Below, piece by piece: positions 50,022 through 50,834 of a stretch of DNA of 50,834 nucleotides. Position 1 is the first letter of the stretch. The number at the start of each line of letters is the position of its first letter. This DNA comes from Ruminococcus sp. CAG:488 (GTDB lineage Bacteria > Bacillota > Clostridia > Oscillospirales > Acutalibacteraceae). Under the pieces are notes generated by a model that saw nothing but the letters and a program-made list of their open reading frames with translations, did no database searches and had not been told where the DNA came from. The position numbers and the translations under genes were made by a program. The DNA is taken from assembly GCA_000434055.1 (NCBI GenBank), contig HF999640.1, positions 27,182 to 78,015 on the forward strand, read 5' to 3'.

Positions 50022-50438
50022 TCAATCCTCTTTTTCTCTTGAAATCGAGCCGAGAATTCCGTTTACAAAGCCCTTATCTTCGTCCGAACCGTAGACCTTG
50101 CAAATCTCGACAGCTTCATTGATCGAAACACCGACGGGAACCTTGTCAAAATATTTCATCTCGCAGACAGCCATTCTCAGCAGTGCAAGGCTGACCTTTG
50201 AAATTCTCTGCTTGCTCCAGCCCTTGAGATTATTCTCAATGGCTGAATCGATCTCATCAATATTTTCCTCAGCCTTTTTCACAATATCGGCGGTCATCTT
50301 GTCCTTAGAAATGACCTCCGTCTCAATTGCGATATCCATTATTTCATCGACCGAAAGCTCCGTATTAAACGACTTTTCAAAAAGAATAATAAAAGCCTGC
50401 TCTCTTGATTTACGCTTGTTCGCAGAAGGTGAACCCAT
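50022..50438 (-). CDS. nusB: Transcription antitermination factor NusB
   Basis: 138 residues, the all-helical NusB fold. Markers: KRKSREQAFIILFEKSF at the N-terminus, ENNLKGWSKQRISKVSLALLRMAVCEMKYFDKVPVGVSINEAVEICKVYGSDEDKGFVNGILG at the C-terminus, the latter holding the conserved INEAVE and VNGILG motifs. NusB with NusE binds boxA RNA to let RNA polymerase run through rRNA operons. The start is ATG 50436-50438; the TTG 12 bases earlier would cover part of the AAAGGATTGG site. A terminator-like hairpin is only about 30 bases upstream. Confidence 0.96.
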   Translation of the reverse strand: MGSPSANKRKSREQAFIILFEKSFNTELSVDEIMDIAIETEVISKDKMTADIVKKAEENIDEIDSAIENNLKGWSKQRISKVSLALLRMAVCEMKYFDKVPVGVSINEAVEICKVYGSDEDKGFVNGILGSISREKED

Positions 50439-50467
50439 TTTTACGACCAATCCTTTCGCTTAGATAT

Positions 50468-50497
50468 AAAAAGTCCTCCGTGTATTATACACAGAGG
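50468..50497 (-). terminator. Terminator-like hairpin in the nusB leader
   Basis: A 10-bp stem CCTCTGTGTA/UACACGGAGG (one G-U pair; 50475-50484 with 50488-50497), a 3-base loop, then AC-TTTTT on the minus strand. It lies downstream of the best promoter (50562-50589) and about 30 bases before the nusB start, so it could be an attenuator of the operon; alternatively it ends a gene to the right. Confidence 0.7.
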
Positions 50498-50561
50498 GTC
50501 AGTACGTCTGTTTTCATTTTGCAAGGTGCACTGAATTGTATATATACACTATTCAATGCAT

Positions 50562-50589
50562 ATTATACCACAATTAAAAAAAATCTCAA
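50562..50589 (-). promoter_or_regulatory. Promoter of the nusB operon
   Basis: Minus-strand TTGAGA (50584-50589), 16-base spacer, perfect TATAAT (50562-50567). It gives a leader of about 115 bases, which contains the hairpin at 50475-50497. Confidence 0.65.
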
Positions 50590-50605
50590 CTGTTTTTTTG
50601 AATTA

Positions 50606-50834
50606 TTATTTAATAAAGTAACACTTTAACAGGTGTTTTTCATAAATTACAGTTTTCCTTCGGGTTTTCTCCTCTATACCGGCAAATAAACCGCATAACT
50701 TAATTTCTGTAATATCTGCAAAAATGCTGCTGATTAAATTTATGTTTAATGGCTCACTATTTAATTTCCTACTCAAGTTCGTAATAATCCTCAGCATTTT
50801 ATCTATGCAATCAGCTTCCACAAAAAACGACCGC
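50606..50834 (-). CDS. Weak partial reading frame at the right edge
   Basis: A frame open to the right edge ends in TAA at 50606-50608. About 75 residues are seen, with the pattern CIDKMLRIITNLSRKLNSE and ending KHLLKCYFIK. The sequence is AT-rich and resembles no family I know. It might be the end of a protein or just chance. If real, its transcript would run toward the nusB promoter. Confidence 0.25.
   Translation of the reverse strand, partial: RSFFVEADCIDKMLRIITNLSRKLNSEPLNINLISSIFADITEIKLCGLFAGIEEKTRRKTVIYEKHLLKCYFIK

Noticed and set aside
1..50834. CRISPR arrays, tRNA or rRNA genes, prophage or IS elements
   Set aside because: No regularly spaced repeats, tRNA-like cloverleaf, rRNA segment, transposase, integrase or phage structural gene could be recognised by reading.

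Overview
The window looks like a chromosomal segment of a low-to-mid GC, Gram-positive-type anaerobe of the Bacillota, class Clostridia, most likely a gut Oscillospirales/Ruminococcaceae relative. The evidence is the ctsR-mcsA-mcsB-clpC operon with CtsR operators, the gene order nusB / glycoprotease-like / xseA-xseB / prenyl synthase / dxs / tlyA / nadK / argR / recN, lipoproteins with Thr-rich linkers, ECF-type vitamin transport, and GGAGG-type ribosome binding sites with TTGACA/TATAAT promoters. No rRNA, tRNA, CRISPR array, transposase or phage gene was recognised.

Layout. 1-4.9 kb (mostly minus strand): a truncated sigma-region-4-like gene, an HD-domain protein overlapping an exported lipase-like hydrolase, a DUF1015 protein and a small XRE regulator. 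5.1-11.8 kb (plus): pncB, then the CtsR-controlled protein quality-control operon ctsR-mcsA-mcsB-clpC. 11.8-12.7 kb: two tiny XRE regulators, each followed by a terminator; the first terminator is a near copy of the clpC terminator. 12.8-15.1 kb (minus): an inverted-repeat element, a flavodoxin, a DUF3793 protein and an AraC regulator. 15.2-18.9 kb: a GDSL/SGNH hydrolase preceded by a previously unannotatable 24-residue hydrophobic peptide with a perfect consensus promoter, an O6-alkylguanine-DNA methyltransferase (plus), and a membrane-anchored PIG-L deacetylase (minus).

18.9-27.3 kb (plus) is the most interesting region. A cobalamin riboswitch with a downstream terminator precedes a compact gene string: a homing-endonuclease-associated-repeat protein, a 735-residue secreted protein with a Big2 domain and a transcobalamin-like (DUF4430-type) module, a secreted beta-propeller, EcfT, a fused EcfA-EcfA' ATPase, an ECF S component, and a lipoprotein with a second DUF4430-type module. 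I read this as a candidate extracellular cobalamin (or corrinoid) capture-and-import system of a Gram-positive, loosely analogous to surface B12-capture proteins of Bacteroides. A rhodanese gene follows.

27.4-43 kb holds mfd with a HAD hydrolase, an acyl-CoA synthetase, an aldo/keto reductase, a GNAT acetyltransferase, a MacA/MacB-like pair lacking its ATPase, and several lipoproteins or exported proteins of unknown role. 40.9-50.4 kb (minus) is one long housekeeping operon from nusB to recN, whose leader carries a terminator-like hairpin just before the nusB start. The last ~230 bases hold only a weak partial reading frame.
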